NCBI RefSeq assembly: GCF_001700505.1
Contig: NZ_MAPV01000158.1
Coordinates: 1-35,885, forward strand
DNA from: Streptomyces mutomycini
Lineage (GTDB): Bacteria > Actinomycetota > Actinomycetes > Streptomycetales > Streptomycetaceae
Length of the DNA: 35,885 bases
Reading direction: 5' to 3'
Each line of letters starts with the position of its first letter. Positions within the stretch are counted from its first letter, which is position 1. The notes under the pieces were generated by a model. That model was not told the DNA's origin and did no database searches. It was given only the letters and a program-made list of their open reading frames with translations. This document shows positions 28,724 through 35,885 of the stretch, piece by piece. The position numbers and the translations under genes are program-made.

Positions 28724-30205
28724 ATGTCCTCAGCAGACCCCACGGAGCGGACCGGACCGACCAGGCCCGCGGAGCCGCCCGTACAGCCCGGACTCACCGA
28801 CTGCGCACGGGAACTGGCGGAGGGCCTGACCACCTCGTCCGGGCTGGTCGCCGGGGCGCTCGCACGCATCGAGGCGAGCCGTTCCACCCTCAACGCCTTC
28901 CGTCAGCTGCGCACGGAAGCCGCGCTCAGGGAGGCCGCCGAGGCCGACCGGCGGCTGGCGGCGGGGGAGCGGCTTCCGCTGCTCGGGGTGCCCGTCGCCG
29001 TCAAGGACGACACCGACGTCGCCGGTATGCCGACCTACTTCGGCTGTGACGGCGCACTGCCGCCCGCCACCGCCGACAGCGAGGCCGTCCGCAGACTCCG
29101 CGCCGCCGGGGCCGTCGTCGTCGGCAAGACCAATTCCTGCGAGCTGGGGCAGTGGGCCTTCACCGAAGGACCCGCCTTCGGCGTCACCCGTAACCCCTGG
29201 AGCAACGAGCACACGCCGGGCGGTTCGTCCGGCGGCTCCGCGGCGGCCGTCGCCGCCGGGCTCGTCCCCGCCGCCCTGGGTTCGGACGGGGCCGGGTCCA
29301 TCCGCATCCCCGCCGCCTGGACCCATCTCGTCGGCATCAAACCGCAGCGCGGCCGGATCTCCGTGCACCCCCACAGCGACGCCTTCCAAGGCCTCACGGT
29401 CAACGGCCCCCTCGCCCGTACCGTCGCGGACGCCGCCCTCCTCCTGGACGCCGCGGCAGGACCGCACCCCGGTGACCCGCACCGGCCACCCGCCGTCGAC
29501 GCCTCCGCCGCGGCCCGCCGCGACCCGGGCAGGCTGCGCATCGGCCTCTCCCTGCGGCCGCCGCTCACCCTCACCCGCAACGAGCCCCACCCGGAGGTCC
29601 TGAGCGCCGTCACCGCGCTCGCCGAAGCGCTCGCCCGGCTGGGCCACCACGTCGAGGAGGCCCGCCCCCGCTACGGGCTGATCGGCCTCTCCTTCGTGCC
29701 CAGGGCCACAGCAGGTATCGCCGAACTGGCCGCGCTGCATCCCGAACCAGGGCTCCTGGACCCACGCACCCGCAGCGCCCTGCGCACCGGGACCCGCCTC
29801 GGCGGCCGGATCGTGCGGGCCGCCCGCGCGCGGGAGGTGCGCCAGCATGCCAGAGTCGGCGCCTTCTTCGACACGGCCCGCGGCGAACGGGGCTACGACG
29901 TGCTGCTCACCCCGACCACGGCCGCACCGCCGCCACGGGTCGGGGCCTTCGACCACCTCAGCGCCTGGCGCACCGACCTCGCGATGACCTCGGCCTGCCC
30001 GTACGCCTGGCCCTGGAACGTCCTCGGCTGGCCCGGCATCAACGTCCCCGCGGGCTTCACCCGTGACGGCCTGCCCCTCGGGGCCCAGCTCCTCGGCCCC
30101 TCCCGGAGCGAGGCCCGGCTCATCTCGCTCGCGGCCCAGCTGGAGGCCGACCGGCGCTGGTACGAGTACCGCCCGCCGCCGCTCAGCGCGGCCGGCGGGC
30201 GCTGA
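28724..30205 (+). CDS. Amidase-signature family amidase
   Basis: A 493-residue amidase of the amidase-signature family (GatA/aryl-acylamidase relatives), hydrolysing an unidentified amide. GAGGAGG precedes ATG 28724. The Ser-cisSer-Lys triad is visible: Lys in LLGVPVAVKDDTDVAG (near residue 92), cis-Ser in TPGGSSGGSAAAVAAGLVPA and the nucleophile Ser in LGSDGAGSIRIPAAW. GIKPQRGRISVHP follows as usual. No signal peptide. There is no gatB/gatC beside it, so it is not the tRNA amidotransferase. The C-terminal end overlaps, antisense, the last codons of a gene remnant. Confidence 0.92.
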   Translation: MSSADPTERTGPTRPAEPPVQPGLTDCARELAEGLTTSSGLVAGALARIEASRSTLNAFRQLRTEAALREAAEADRRLAAGERLPLLGVPVAVKDDTDVAGMPTYFGCDGALPPATADSEAVRRLRAAGAVVVGKTNSCELGQWAFTEGPAFGVTRNPWSNEHTPGGSSGGSAAAVAAGLVPAALGSDGAGSIRIPAAWTHLVGIKPQRGRISVHPHSDAFQGLTVNGPLARTVADAALLLDAAAGPHPGDPHRPPAVDASAAARRDPGRLRIGLSLRPPLTLTRNEPHPEVLSAVTALAEALARLGHHVEEARPRYGLIGLSFVPRATAGIAELAALHPEPGLLDPRTRSALRTGTRLGGRIVRAARAREVRQHARVGAFFDTARGERGYDVLLTPTTAAPPPRVGAFDHLSAWRTDLAMTSACPYAWPWNVLGWPGINVPAGFTRDGLPLGAQLLGPSRSEARLISLAAQLEADRRWYEYRPPPLSAAGGR

Positions 30206-30465
30206 CCACCCCCACTCCCGCCCGCAGCAGGACACCCTCCGGCGTCTCGTAGGGCCGGAACACGTCGGTCATCGCGGCGTGCGTGCGGTCGGTGACCGGC
30301 GGCCCTGCGTCCGGGAGACGAAGAAGTCCACCGCGTCCGCCGCGTCCTCACCCCAGCGGGTCGCGGCGGTCACCGGTGCGCCGGTGGCGGCGTCGAAGAG
30401 GGCCGCGTCGAACGGCGCCGGCATCGCTTCGTACCGGTCGGGGTGATCGGCCCAGTGCCGGCCGA
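30182..30465 (-). pseudogene. Frameshifted C-terminal remnant, probably of a SAM-dependent methyltransferase
   Basis: On the minus strand from about 30465 one frame reads RHWADHPDRYEAMPAPFDAA, LFDAATGAPVTAATRWGEDA and ADAVDFFVSR, then stops at 30274-30272. A second frame picks up with TDRTHAAMTDVFRPYETPEG and VLLRAGVGVVSARRPR, ending at 30182 inside the antisense of the amidase gene. The final 'PYETPEGVLL-AGVGVVSARR' pattern is typical of the last strands of class I methyltransferases. The N-terminal SAM-binding region is missing, so this is a dead fragment. The family call is tentative. Confidence 0.45.
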
Positions 30466-30492
30466 GCGGACCGTTTCACGCCTCCGCGGTCT

Positions 30493-31488
30493 TCACGTGC
30501 GCTCCACGGCAGCCGTCCGCATGACCGCCTCGACACGCTCGACGGCGCAGATCGCGCCGAAGGCGATCAGGTGGACCAGGCAGTGATCCGTGAACGGCGG
30601 GACGCGCCAGGCAGCCACGTCCTCGTCCGTGATCCGGTACGGGGCCCGCGCGGCGAGCAGCGCCAGCCTGGCTCCCGGCCGGTCCGTCCGTTCCGGCAGC
30701 CGTGCCGCCAGGGGCAGCGGTGTGACGCCGTCCCAGGCCGCCACCGACTGCCGTACGAACGCGGCGTCCTCGTCGCCCAGCAGCCCCGCCCCCTGGTACG
30801 CGGCCGTGCGCAGCGCGCCGTAGGCAGTGCCGACCGGGCTGCCGGCGGCCCACGGCGGGGCCTCACCGGTGGTGCCGAGCAGCGGCAGGGATGTGCCGGG
30901 ACGCAGCTCGCGGCGCACGGTGGCCGCCAGCGACCGGCCCGCCGTCCTCCGCACCAGCCGGTACCTCTCCAAGCCGCCGGGCAGCATCTGTTCGGACAGG
31001 AGCGAGGACACCACCCGGTTGATGAAGTGGAAGGCGAGCGCGGTCCCCGCGTACTCGGCCGCCTCGTGCGCCGGGAACGGCTGCGGTGTGCTCATGTCCT
31101 TGCCCCAGGCGAGCAGTCGGCGGTCGCCGGGGTCCTCCGGCTCGTCGCCCCGCAGGACCGTCTCGGCGAGCCGGTGGTCGCCGGTGGCATGCAGCAGCAC
31201 GGCGTGCGCGGTCGCGCAGAACGGACAGCGGTTGGCCAGGGAGACCCCCGCCGCCACCAGTTCCTTCCCGGTGCGCGACGCGTGCCCGGCGAGCAGCGAC
31301 TCCCGCATGAGGGCCCAGGTGGCGGTGAGCAGGGGAGGGGAGGCGGACAGGACGACGAAGGTCGTCGCGTCCTTGATGCCGAAATCGGTGGCGAGTTGCG
31401 CGTATACGTCGGCCACCTCTCCGGTGGCGGACTTCGGCGGTTCGGGCGAGGTGTAACGGAAGGGTCCGGTCATGGCGACGATGCTCAC
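30493..31488 (-). CDS. AhpD/carboxymuconolactone-decarboxylase-like protein
   Basis: A 331-residue protein of the AhpD-like, all-helical superfamily. GTG 31488 or ATG 31473 could start it. The N-terminal half resembles peroxidase-related proteins: FRYTSPEPPKSATGEVADVY, QLATDFGIKDATTFVVLSAS and then SRTGKELVAAGVSLANRCPF followed by CATAHAVLLHATG. The CPFC motif with the nearby His is the AhpD redox site. The C-terminal half repeats a related helical layout without Cys (LRTAAYQGAGLLGDEDAAFV). A peroxide- or organic-hydroperoxide-linked role is likely by family, but substrates are unknown. It is divergent from the two-component pair. Confidence 0.8.
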   Translation of the reverse strand: MSIVAMTGPFRYTSPEPPKSATGEVADVYAQLATDFGIKDATTFVVLSASPPLLTATWALMRESLLAGHASRTGKELVAAGVSLANRCPFCATAHAVLLHATGDHRLAETVLRGDEPEDPGDRRLLAWGKDMSTPQPFPAHEAAEYAGTALAFHFINRVVSSLLSEQMLPGGLERYRLVRRTAGRSLAATVRRELRPGTSLPLLGTTGEAPPWAAGSPVGTAYGALRTAAYQGAGLLGDEDAAFVRQSVAAWDGVTPLPLAARLPERTDRPGARLALLAARAPYRITDEDVAAWRVPPFTDHCLVHLIAFGAICAVERVEAVMRTAAVERT

Positions 31489-31628
31489 CCGCGCGGCCCG
31501 CCCGGGGCGTCGTACGGAGGAAGACAGTTACGGCTGCCCCGGGACGACGGGAAAACGTACGCACTACTCCCCGGGGAGCAGTGCACGCCCCGTCCTCCAG
31601 GACGACGCGCCCGTCGGCGTACGGGAGT

Positions 31629-31641
31629 TAGTCTGCCGCTC
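31629..31641 (+). promoter_or_regulatory. Candidate leaderless promoter of the two-component genes
   Basis: TAGTCT at 31629-31634 is followed by seven bases and the ATG at 31642, with no ribosome binding site. The 153-base gap to the divergent AhpD-like gene must also hold that gene's promoter. Confidence 0.45.
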
Positions 31642-32778
31642 ATGCGGGGGAACATCGACCGGCGGACACTGCTGGACACAGCGGCCGCGGCGGCCGTCGG
31701 GGCGGTGGTCGTCGCGGCGGCGTGCCTGGCCTCCTCGCCCGGAGCCCTCGATGTGCTGCTCGTCGCGGCCGGCTCCCTGGCGCTCGCCGCGCACCGCCGG
31801 GCGCCGCGCGTCGTGCTCGTCGTGACCACGCTGTGCATGTTCGGATACGCCGTCCACGCGCACCCGGGGAGCTGGGTGGCGCTCCCCGTGGTGGTGGCCG
31901 TCCACGCGGCGGCGCGCAACGGGCACCGGGCGCAGGCGGTCGCCGCCGGGGCACTGTTCCTCCTGGGCTACACCGTGGTGCTGCTCGTGTCCGTGCCGGG
32001 CGTCCAGGACACCGTCGAGCGCGTGCTGCTCCTGCTCGGCTGGTTCCTGTGCGCCGGGGTCACCGGCCTCATCGACAAGAACTGGCAGGCATATCTGCGC
32101 CAGACCGAGCAGCGCGCCCTGGACGCCGAACGCACCCGGGAGGAGACGGCTCTGCGGCGGGCCGGCGAGGAACGGCTTCGTATCGCCCGCGAACTGCACG
32201 ACTCGCTCACCCACTCCATCTCGATCGTGAAGCTCCAGGCCGGGGTGGCCGTCCATCTCGCCCGCAAGCGGGGCACGGAAGTGGAGCCGGCGCTGCTCGC
32301 CATCCAGGAGGCGAGCGGCGAGGCGATGCGGGAGCTCCGCTCGACGCTGGAGGTGCTCCGCACGGATGTGGTGGACCCCGGTACCGGTCTCGACCGGATG
32401 GACGAGCTCGCCGGGCGGGCCAGGGCCGCGGGCATCGCCCTGGCCGTCGTCGTCGAGGGTGACGTGCGGGCTCTTCCGGCCGACGTCGACGGCGCGGCGT
32501 ACCGCATCGTGCAGGAGGCCCTCACCAACGTCGCCCGGCACGCCGACCGGGCGGGGACGTCCGTGCGGATCACCTACGCGGACACGGTGCTCGTCGTGAC
32601 CGTCGACGACGACGGCCCGTGCCTGCCCGGTGCCGCCGTGACCCCGGGCACCGGGCTGACCGGCATGCGCGAGCGCGTCACCGCTCTCGGCGGCACCCTC
32701 GAAACCGCGCCCCGGGAGCGAAGAGGCTTCTCGGTACGGGCGGAACTGCCGCTGGAACCCCGGAGGGCCACAGGATGA
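31642..32778 (+). CDS. NarL-type sensor histidine kinase
   Basis: A 378-residue membrane kinase that autophosphorylates and passes phosphate to the regulator encoded next. About five hydrophobic segments in residues 10-145 form the sensor, with no sizeable extracellular domain, which suggests membrane or small-ligand sensing. The HisKA_3 dimerisation box ERLRIARELHDSLTHSISIV carries phospho-acceptor His186. The HATPase domain has AYRIVQEALTNVARHADRAG (N-box), VDDDGPCLPG (G1) and GTGLTGMRERVTALGG (G2). The stop overlaps the next start (ATGA at 32775). The stimulus is unknown. Confidence 0.93.
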   Translation: MRGNIDRRTLLDTAAAAAVGAVVVAAACLASSPGALDVLLVAAGSLALAAHRRAPRVVLVVTTLCMFGYAVHAHPGSWVALPVVVAVHAAARNGHRAQAVAAGALFLLGYTVVLLVSVPGVQDTVERVLLLLGWFLCAGVTGLIDKNWQAYLRQTEQRALDAERTREETALRRAGEERLRIARELHDSLTHSISIVKLQAGVAVHLARKRGTEVEPALLAIQEASGEAMRELRSTLEVLRTDVVDPGTGLDRMDELAGRARAAGIALAVVVEGDVRALPADVDGAAYRIVQEALTNVARHADRAGTSVRITYADTVLVVTVDDDGPCLPGAAVTPGTGLTGMRERVTALGGTLETAPRERRGFSVRAELPLEPRRATG

Positions 32779-33467
32779 TCCGTGTCGCGATCGTCGACGA
32801 CCAGGCCCTGATGCGCGCCGGATTCCGTGCCCTGCTGGACGCCGAGGACGGCATCGAGGTCGTCGGGGAGGCCGCCGACGGGCGCACGGGCGTGGAGCTG
32901 GTCCGCGGCCACACCCCGGACGTGGTGCTCATGGACGTACAGATGCCCGTCATGACCGGCATCGAGGCCACGCGTGAGATCGCCGCCGACCCGGCGCTCG
33001 CCGGCGTGCACGTCGTCATCCTCACCAACTACGGACTCGACGAGTACGTCTTCGACGCCCTGCGCGCCGGGGCAGCCGGATTCCTCCTCAAGGACACCGA
33101 ACCGGCCGAGCTCCTCCGGGCCGTCGGGGTCGCGGTGAGCGGCGACGCGCTGCTCTCGCCCGCCGTGACCCGACGGCTGATCGGCGAATTCGTCTCCCGG
33201 CCGCCCGACCGTGCCACCGCCCCGGGTCTGGAGACGCTCACCCGGCGTGAGCGCGAGGCGACCGCTCTGGCGGCCCGGGGGCTGACCAACGAGGAGATCG
33301 CCGTCCACATGGTGGTCAGTCCTTTCACGGCCAAGACGCACATCAGCCGGGCCATGACCAAGCTGGGCGCACGGGACCGGGCCCAGCTGGTCGTCTTCGC
33401 GTACGAGTCCGGGCTGGTCGAGGCGCGCAGGCCTCCCGGAGTCCCGGGCCCCGCCGGACAGGAGTGA
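32775..33467 (+). CDS. NarL/FixJ-family response regulator
   Basis: A 230-residue DNA-binding regulator coupled to the kinase before it. The receiver domain (residues 1-120) has the acidic pair VDDQ, phospho-acceptor Asp54 in VVLMDVQMPVM, Thr-Asn in VVILTNYG and Lys in GFLLKDTE. The LuxR-type helix-turn-helix at about residues 155-215 shows LTRREREATALAARGLTNEE and PFTAKTHISRAMTKLGARDR. The targets are not visible. The divergent AhpD-like gene or the pair's own promoter are natural candidates by position. Confidence 0.94.
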   Translation: MIRVAIVDDQALMRAGFRALLDAEDGIEVVGEAADGRTGVELVRGHTPDVVLMDVQMPVMTGIEATREIAADPALAGVHVVILTNYGLDEYVFDALRAGAAGFLLKDTEPAELLRAVGVAVSGDALLSPAVTRRLIGEFVSRPPDRATAPGLETLTRREREATALAARGLTNEEIAVHMVVSPFTAKTHISRAMTKLGARDRAQLVVFAYESGLVEARRPPGVPGPAGQE

Positions 33468-33503
33468 TCCGTTCCGCGGAATGGGCGCGGGCCACTGTGG
33501 AGA

Positions 33504-33535
33504 CGTGACCGGTCACGAGATATCTTGATGTCAAG
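33504..33535 (+). promoter_or_regulatory. Two palindromic elements upstream of icd
   Basis: CGTGACCGGTCACG at 33504-33517 is a perfect 14-bp palindrome. Six bases later CTTGATGTCAAG at 33524-33535 is a 5-bp inverted repeat with a TG centre. They lie 49-31 bases before the GTG at 33566, where an operator would affect icd transcription. TTGATG within the second element could also serve as a -35. Confidence 0.6.
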
Positions 33536-33565
33536 CAATGTTGCAGACGTGGAGCGGAGCACCCG

Positions 33566-35788
33566 GTGACTGACTCGACCATCATCTATACGCACACCGA
33601 CGAGGCCCCTGCGCTGGCGACGTACTCGTTCCTGCCTGTCGTCGAGGCCTACGCCTCGACCGCGGGTGTCACGGTGGAGCGCCGCGACATCTCCCTGGCG
33701 GGGCGGATCATCGCCGGTTTCCCGGAGCGCCTCAAGGCCGATCAGCGTATCGATGACGCGCTCGCCGAGCTCGGTGAGCTGGCCAGGACTCCCGGCGCGA
33801 ACATCATCAAGCTGCCCAACATCTCGGCCTCGATCCCGCAGCTGAAGGCCGCGATCGCAGAGCTCCAGGAGCAGGGCTACGCGCTTCCCGACTACCCGGA
33901 CGACCCGCGGACCGACGAGGACAAGGACGTCCGCGCACGGTACGACAAGGTCAAGGGCAGCGCGGTGAACCCCGTCCTGCGTGAGGGCAACTCCGACCGC
34001 CGCGCCCCCGCGTCGGTCAAGAACTACGCCAAGGCGCACCCGCACCGCATGGGCGCCTGGAGCGCCGACTCGAAGACGAACGTCGCCACCATGGGCGTCG
34101 ACGACTTCCGCTCGACGGAGAAGTCCGTCGTCATCGGTGAGGCCGGTTCGCTGCGCATCGAGCTCGCGGGCGACGACGGCACCACCACCGTGCTGCGCGA
34201 GTCCGTCCCGGTTCTCGCGGGCGAGGTCGTGGACGCGGCCGTCATGCGTGTCGCCGCCCTGCGCGAGTTCTTCACCGCCCAGGTCGCCCGCGCCAAGGCC
34301 GAGGACGTCCTGTTCTCCGTACACCTCAAGGCCACGATGATGAAGGTCTCCGACCCGATCATCTTCGGCCACGTGGTCCGCGCCTTCTTCCCGAACACCT
34401 TCGCCAAGTACGGCGACGTGCTCGCGGCGGCCGGCCTGACCCCGAACGACGGCCTCGGCGGCATCCTCAAGGGCCTCGACTCCCTGCCGGAGTCGGGCGC
34501 CGAGATCAAGGCGTCCTTCGAGGCCGAGCTCGCCGAGGGCCCCGCCCTGGCGATGGTCGACTCCGACAAGGGCATCACCAACCTGCACGTGCCGAGCGAC
34601 GTCATCGTCGACGCGTCCATGCCCGCCATGATCCGCACCTCCGGCCACATGTGGGGCCCGGACGGCAACGAGGCCGACACCATCGCGGTACTGCCCGACA
34701 GCAGCTACGCGGGCGTCTACCAGGTCGTCATCGACGACTGCCGCGCCAACGGCGCCTTCGACCCGTCGACCATGGGCTCCGTACCCAACGTCGGTCTGAT
34801 GGCGCAGAAGGCCGAGGAGTACGGCAGCCACGACAAGACCTTCGAGGTCCCCACCACCGGCACGGTGCGGGTCGTCGACGGCAAGGGCGACGTCGTGCTG
34901 GAGCAGGCCGTCGGCGCCGGTGACATCTTCCGGATGTGCCAGACCAAGGACCTCCCGATCCAGGACTGGGTCAAGCTCGCCGTCACCCGCGCCCGCGCGA
35001 CCGGCAACCCGGCCGTGTTCTGGCTCGACGAGGGCCGCGCGCACGACGCCAACCTCATCACCAAGGTCAACGCCTACCTCGCCGAGCACGACACCGACGG
35101 CCTGGACATCTCCATCCGGACGCCGGAGGAGGCCACGGCCTTCTCCCTGGAGCGCATCCGCCGCGGCGAGGACACCATCTCGGTCACCGGCAACGTGCTG
35201 CGTGACTACCTCACCGACCTCTTCCCCATCCTCGAGCTGGGCACCAGCGCGAAGATGCTCTCCGTCGTCCCGCTCATGAACGGCGGCGGACTCTTCGAGA
35301 CCGGCGCCGGCGGCTCCGCGCCCAAGCACGTCCAGCAGCTGGTCAAGGAGGACTACCTGCGCTGGGACAGCCTGGGTGAGTTCCTCGCGCTCGCGGTCAG
35401 CTTCGAGCACCTCGCCACCACCACGGACAACGCGCGCGCCAAGGTCCTCGGCGACACCCTGGACCGTGCGACGGGCACCTTCCTCAACGAGGACAAGTCC
35501 CCGAGCCGCAAGCTCGGTGGCATCGACAACCGCGGCAGCCACTTCTACCTGGCGCTCTACTGGGCCCAGGAGCTGGCGCAGCAGACCGAGGACGCCGCGC
35601 TCGCCGAGGCCTTCGGTCCGCTCGCAAGGACGCTGGCCGAGCAGGAGCAGACCATCGTCGGCGAGCTGGCCGCCGTCCAGGGCAAGCCCGCCGACATCGG
35701 CGGCTACTACCAGCCCGACCCGGCGAAGGCGGAGGCCGTCATGCGTCCGTCGGCCACCTTCAACAAGGCCATCGCGACCCTGGGCTGA
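33566..35788 (+). CDS. icd: NADP-dependent isocitrate dehydrogenase, monomeric type
   Basis: The TCA-cycle enzyme that converts isocitrate to 2-oxoglutarate, CO2 and NADPH. At 740 residues with no similarity to the dimeric enzymes, it is the monomeric IDH known from Corynebacterium, Azotobacter and Streptomyces. Diagnostic segments are TYSFLPVVEAYASTAGV, KLPNISASIPQLKAAIAELQ, PVLREGNSDRRAPASVKNYA (isocitrate-binding), LFSVHLKATMMKVSDPIIFG, YAGVYQVVIDDCRANGAFDP, FWLDEGRAHDANLITKV and KLGGIDNRGSHFYLALYWAQ. GTG 33566 follows GGAGCGGAG-type sequence. Third positions are almost all G/C, as expected of a highly expressed core gene. It is monocistronic, with a palindromic upstream region and a strong terminator. 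Confidence 0.96.
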   Translation: MTDSTIIYTHTDEAPALATYSFLPVVEAYASTAGVTVERRDISLAGRIIAGFPERLKADQRIDDALAELGELARTPGANIIKLPNISASIPQLKAAIAELQEQGYALPDYPDDPRTDEDKDVRARYDKVKGSAVNPVLREGNSDRRAPASVKNYAKAHPHRMGAWSADSKTNVATMGVDDFRSTEKSVVIGEAGSLRIELAGDDGTTTVLRESVPVLAGEVVDAAVMRVAALREFFTAQVARAKAEDVLFSVHLKATMMKVSDPIIFGHVVRAFFPNTFAKYGDVLAAAGLTPNDGLGGILKGLDSLPESGAEIKASFEAELAEGPALAMVDSDKGITNLHVPSDVIVDASMPAMIRTSGHMWGPDGNEADTIAVLPDSSYAGVYQVVIDDCRANGAFDPSTMGSVPNVGLMAQKAEEYGSHDKTFEVPTTGTVRVVDGKGDVVLEQAVGAGDIFRMCQTKDLPIQDWVKLAVTRARATGNPAVFWLDEGRAHDANLITKVNAYLAEHDTDGLDISIRTPEEATAFSLERIRRGEDTISVTGNVLRDYLTDLFPILELGTSAKMLSVVPLMNGGGLFETGAGGSAPKHVQQLVKEDYLRWDSLGEFLALAVSFEHLATTTDNARAKVLGDTLDRATGTFLNEDKSPSRKLGGIDNRGSHFYLALYWAQELAQQTEDAALAEAFGPLARTLAEQEQTIVGELAAVQGKPADIGGYYQPDPAKAEAVMRPSATFNKAIATLG

Positions 35789-35840
35789 TCCCCGGCCGCG
35801 CAGGGCGGACACCACCGCCCGGCCGCACACCCGCACGTAA

Positions 35841-35876
35841 GACCGCCCCGGCAGGCACCCGCCCGCCGGGGCGGTC
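35841..35876 (+). terminator. Strong terminator after icd
   Basis: GACCGCCCCGGC (35841-35852) pairs with GCCGGGGCGGTC (35865-35876) in a perfect 12-bp stem with a 12-base loop. It is 52 bases past the icd stop. Confidence 0.8.
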
Positions 35877-35885
35877 GTGCGTGCG

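Noticed and set aside
33029..35836. 935-codon open frame on the minus strand opposite icd
   Set aside because: It is the GC-rich shadow of icd: low-complexity Val/Gly/Arg/Asp composition and no domain, while the plus strand encodes a complete known enzyme.
1..35885. CRISPR array, tRNA or rRNA genes, phage attachment site
   Set aside because: I found no regularly spaced repeats, no T-arm-like GTTCGAATC with cloverleaf context, and no direct repeats flanking an island. The only tandem array (16939-16982) has no spacers.

Overview
The window reads as a piece of a Streptomyces chromosome (or a very close actinomycete). G+C is very high, third codon positions are almost always G or C, GTG starts are common, and several start codons sit 6-7 nt behind a TANNNT-like -10 box, as expected for leaderless mRNAs. 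Gene content agrees: a PcaL fusion, a GluABCD-type uptake system, a GH75 chitosanase, an F420/PPOX-type protein, a TIGR03842-like LLM oxidoreductase, a monomeric isocitrate dehydrogenase and a 'UL36-like' Streptomyces hypothetical. The many polysaccharide-degrading and catabolic genes, with decaying IS and gene remnants, suggest a chromosome arm rather than the core; that is inference.

Layout. 1-4450 is disturbed: an IS5-type element (cut by the window edge) sits inside a decayed mannanase gene. A complete divergent GH5_8-CBM10 mannanase (manA), an unrecognised gene and two possible gene remnants follow. 4477-8735 holds ordinary catabolic and housekeeping genes: a stand-alone pcaL, a metallo-beta-lactamase-fold hydrolase, xthA, an SDR oxidoreductase and a small conserved protein. 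8838-12038 is a four-gene glutamate/polar amino acid ABC uptake operon. 12.0-14.1 kb has a macrodomain protein, a GNAT acetyltransferase and an IS701-like remnant. 14.2-18.9 kb encodes a secreted gamma-glutamyltranspeptidase, a secreted GH75 chitosanase, a PPOX-fold protein preceded by an 11-bp tandem repeat, and a 451-residue hypothetical with a duplicated PRGARF motif.

19.2-27.3 kb is the most coherent system: beta-ureidopropionase-type amidohydrolase, class III aminotransferase, dihydropyrimidinase/hydantoinase, LLM flavin/F420 oxidoreductase and NCS1 nucleobase transporter. Together these can import a pyrimidine or hydantoin, open the ring, remove the carbamoyl group and transaminate the beta-amino acid. 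No classical dihydropyrimidine dehydrogenase is present, so the LLM oxidoreductase is a candidate for the missing redox step. A haloperoxidase-like hydrolase on the opposite strand and a long non-coding stretch split the cluster.

27.2-35.9 kb carries a secreted LppX/LprG-like protein whose 3' end overlaps the transporter gene, a small secreted cysteine protein, an amidase, a probable methyltransferase remnant, an AhpD-like protein, a NarL-type two-component pair and monomeric NADP-isocitrate dehydrogenase, with two palindromes in front and a strong hairpin behind. I saw no tRNA, rRNA, CRISPR array or replication origin.
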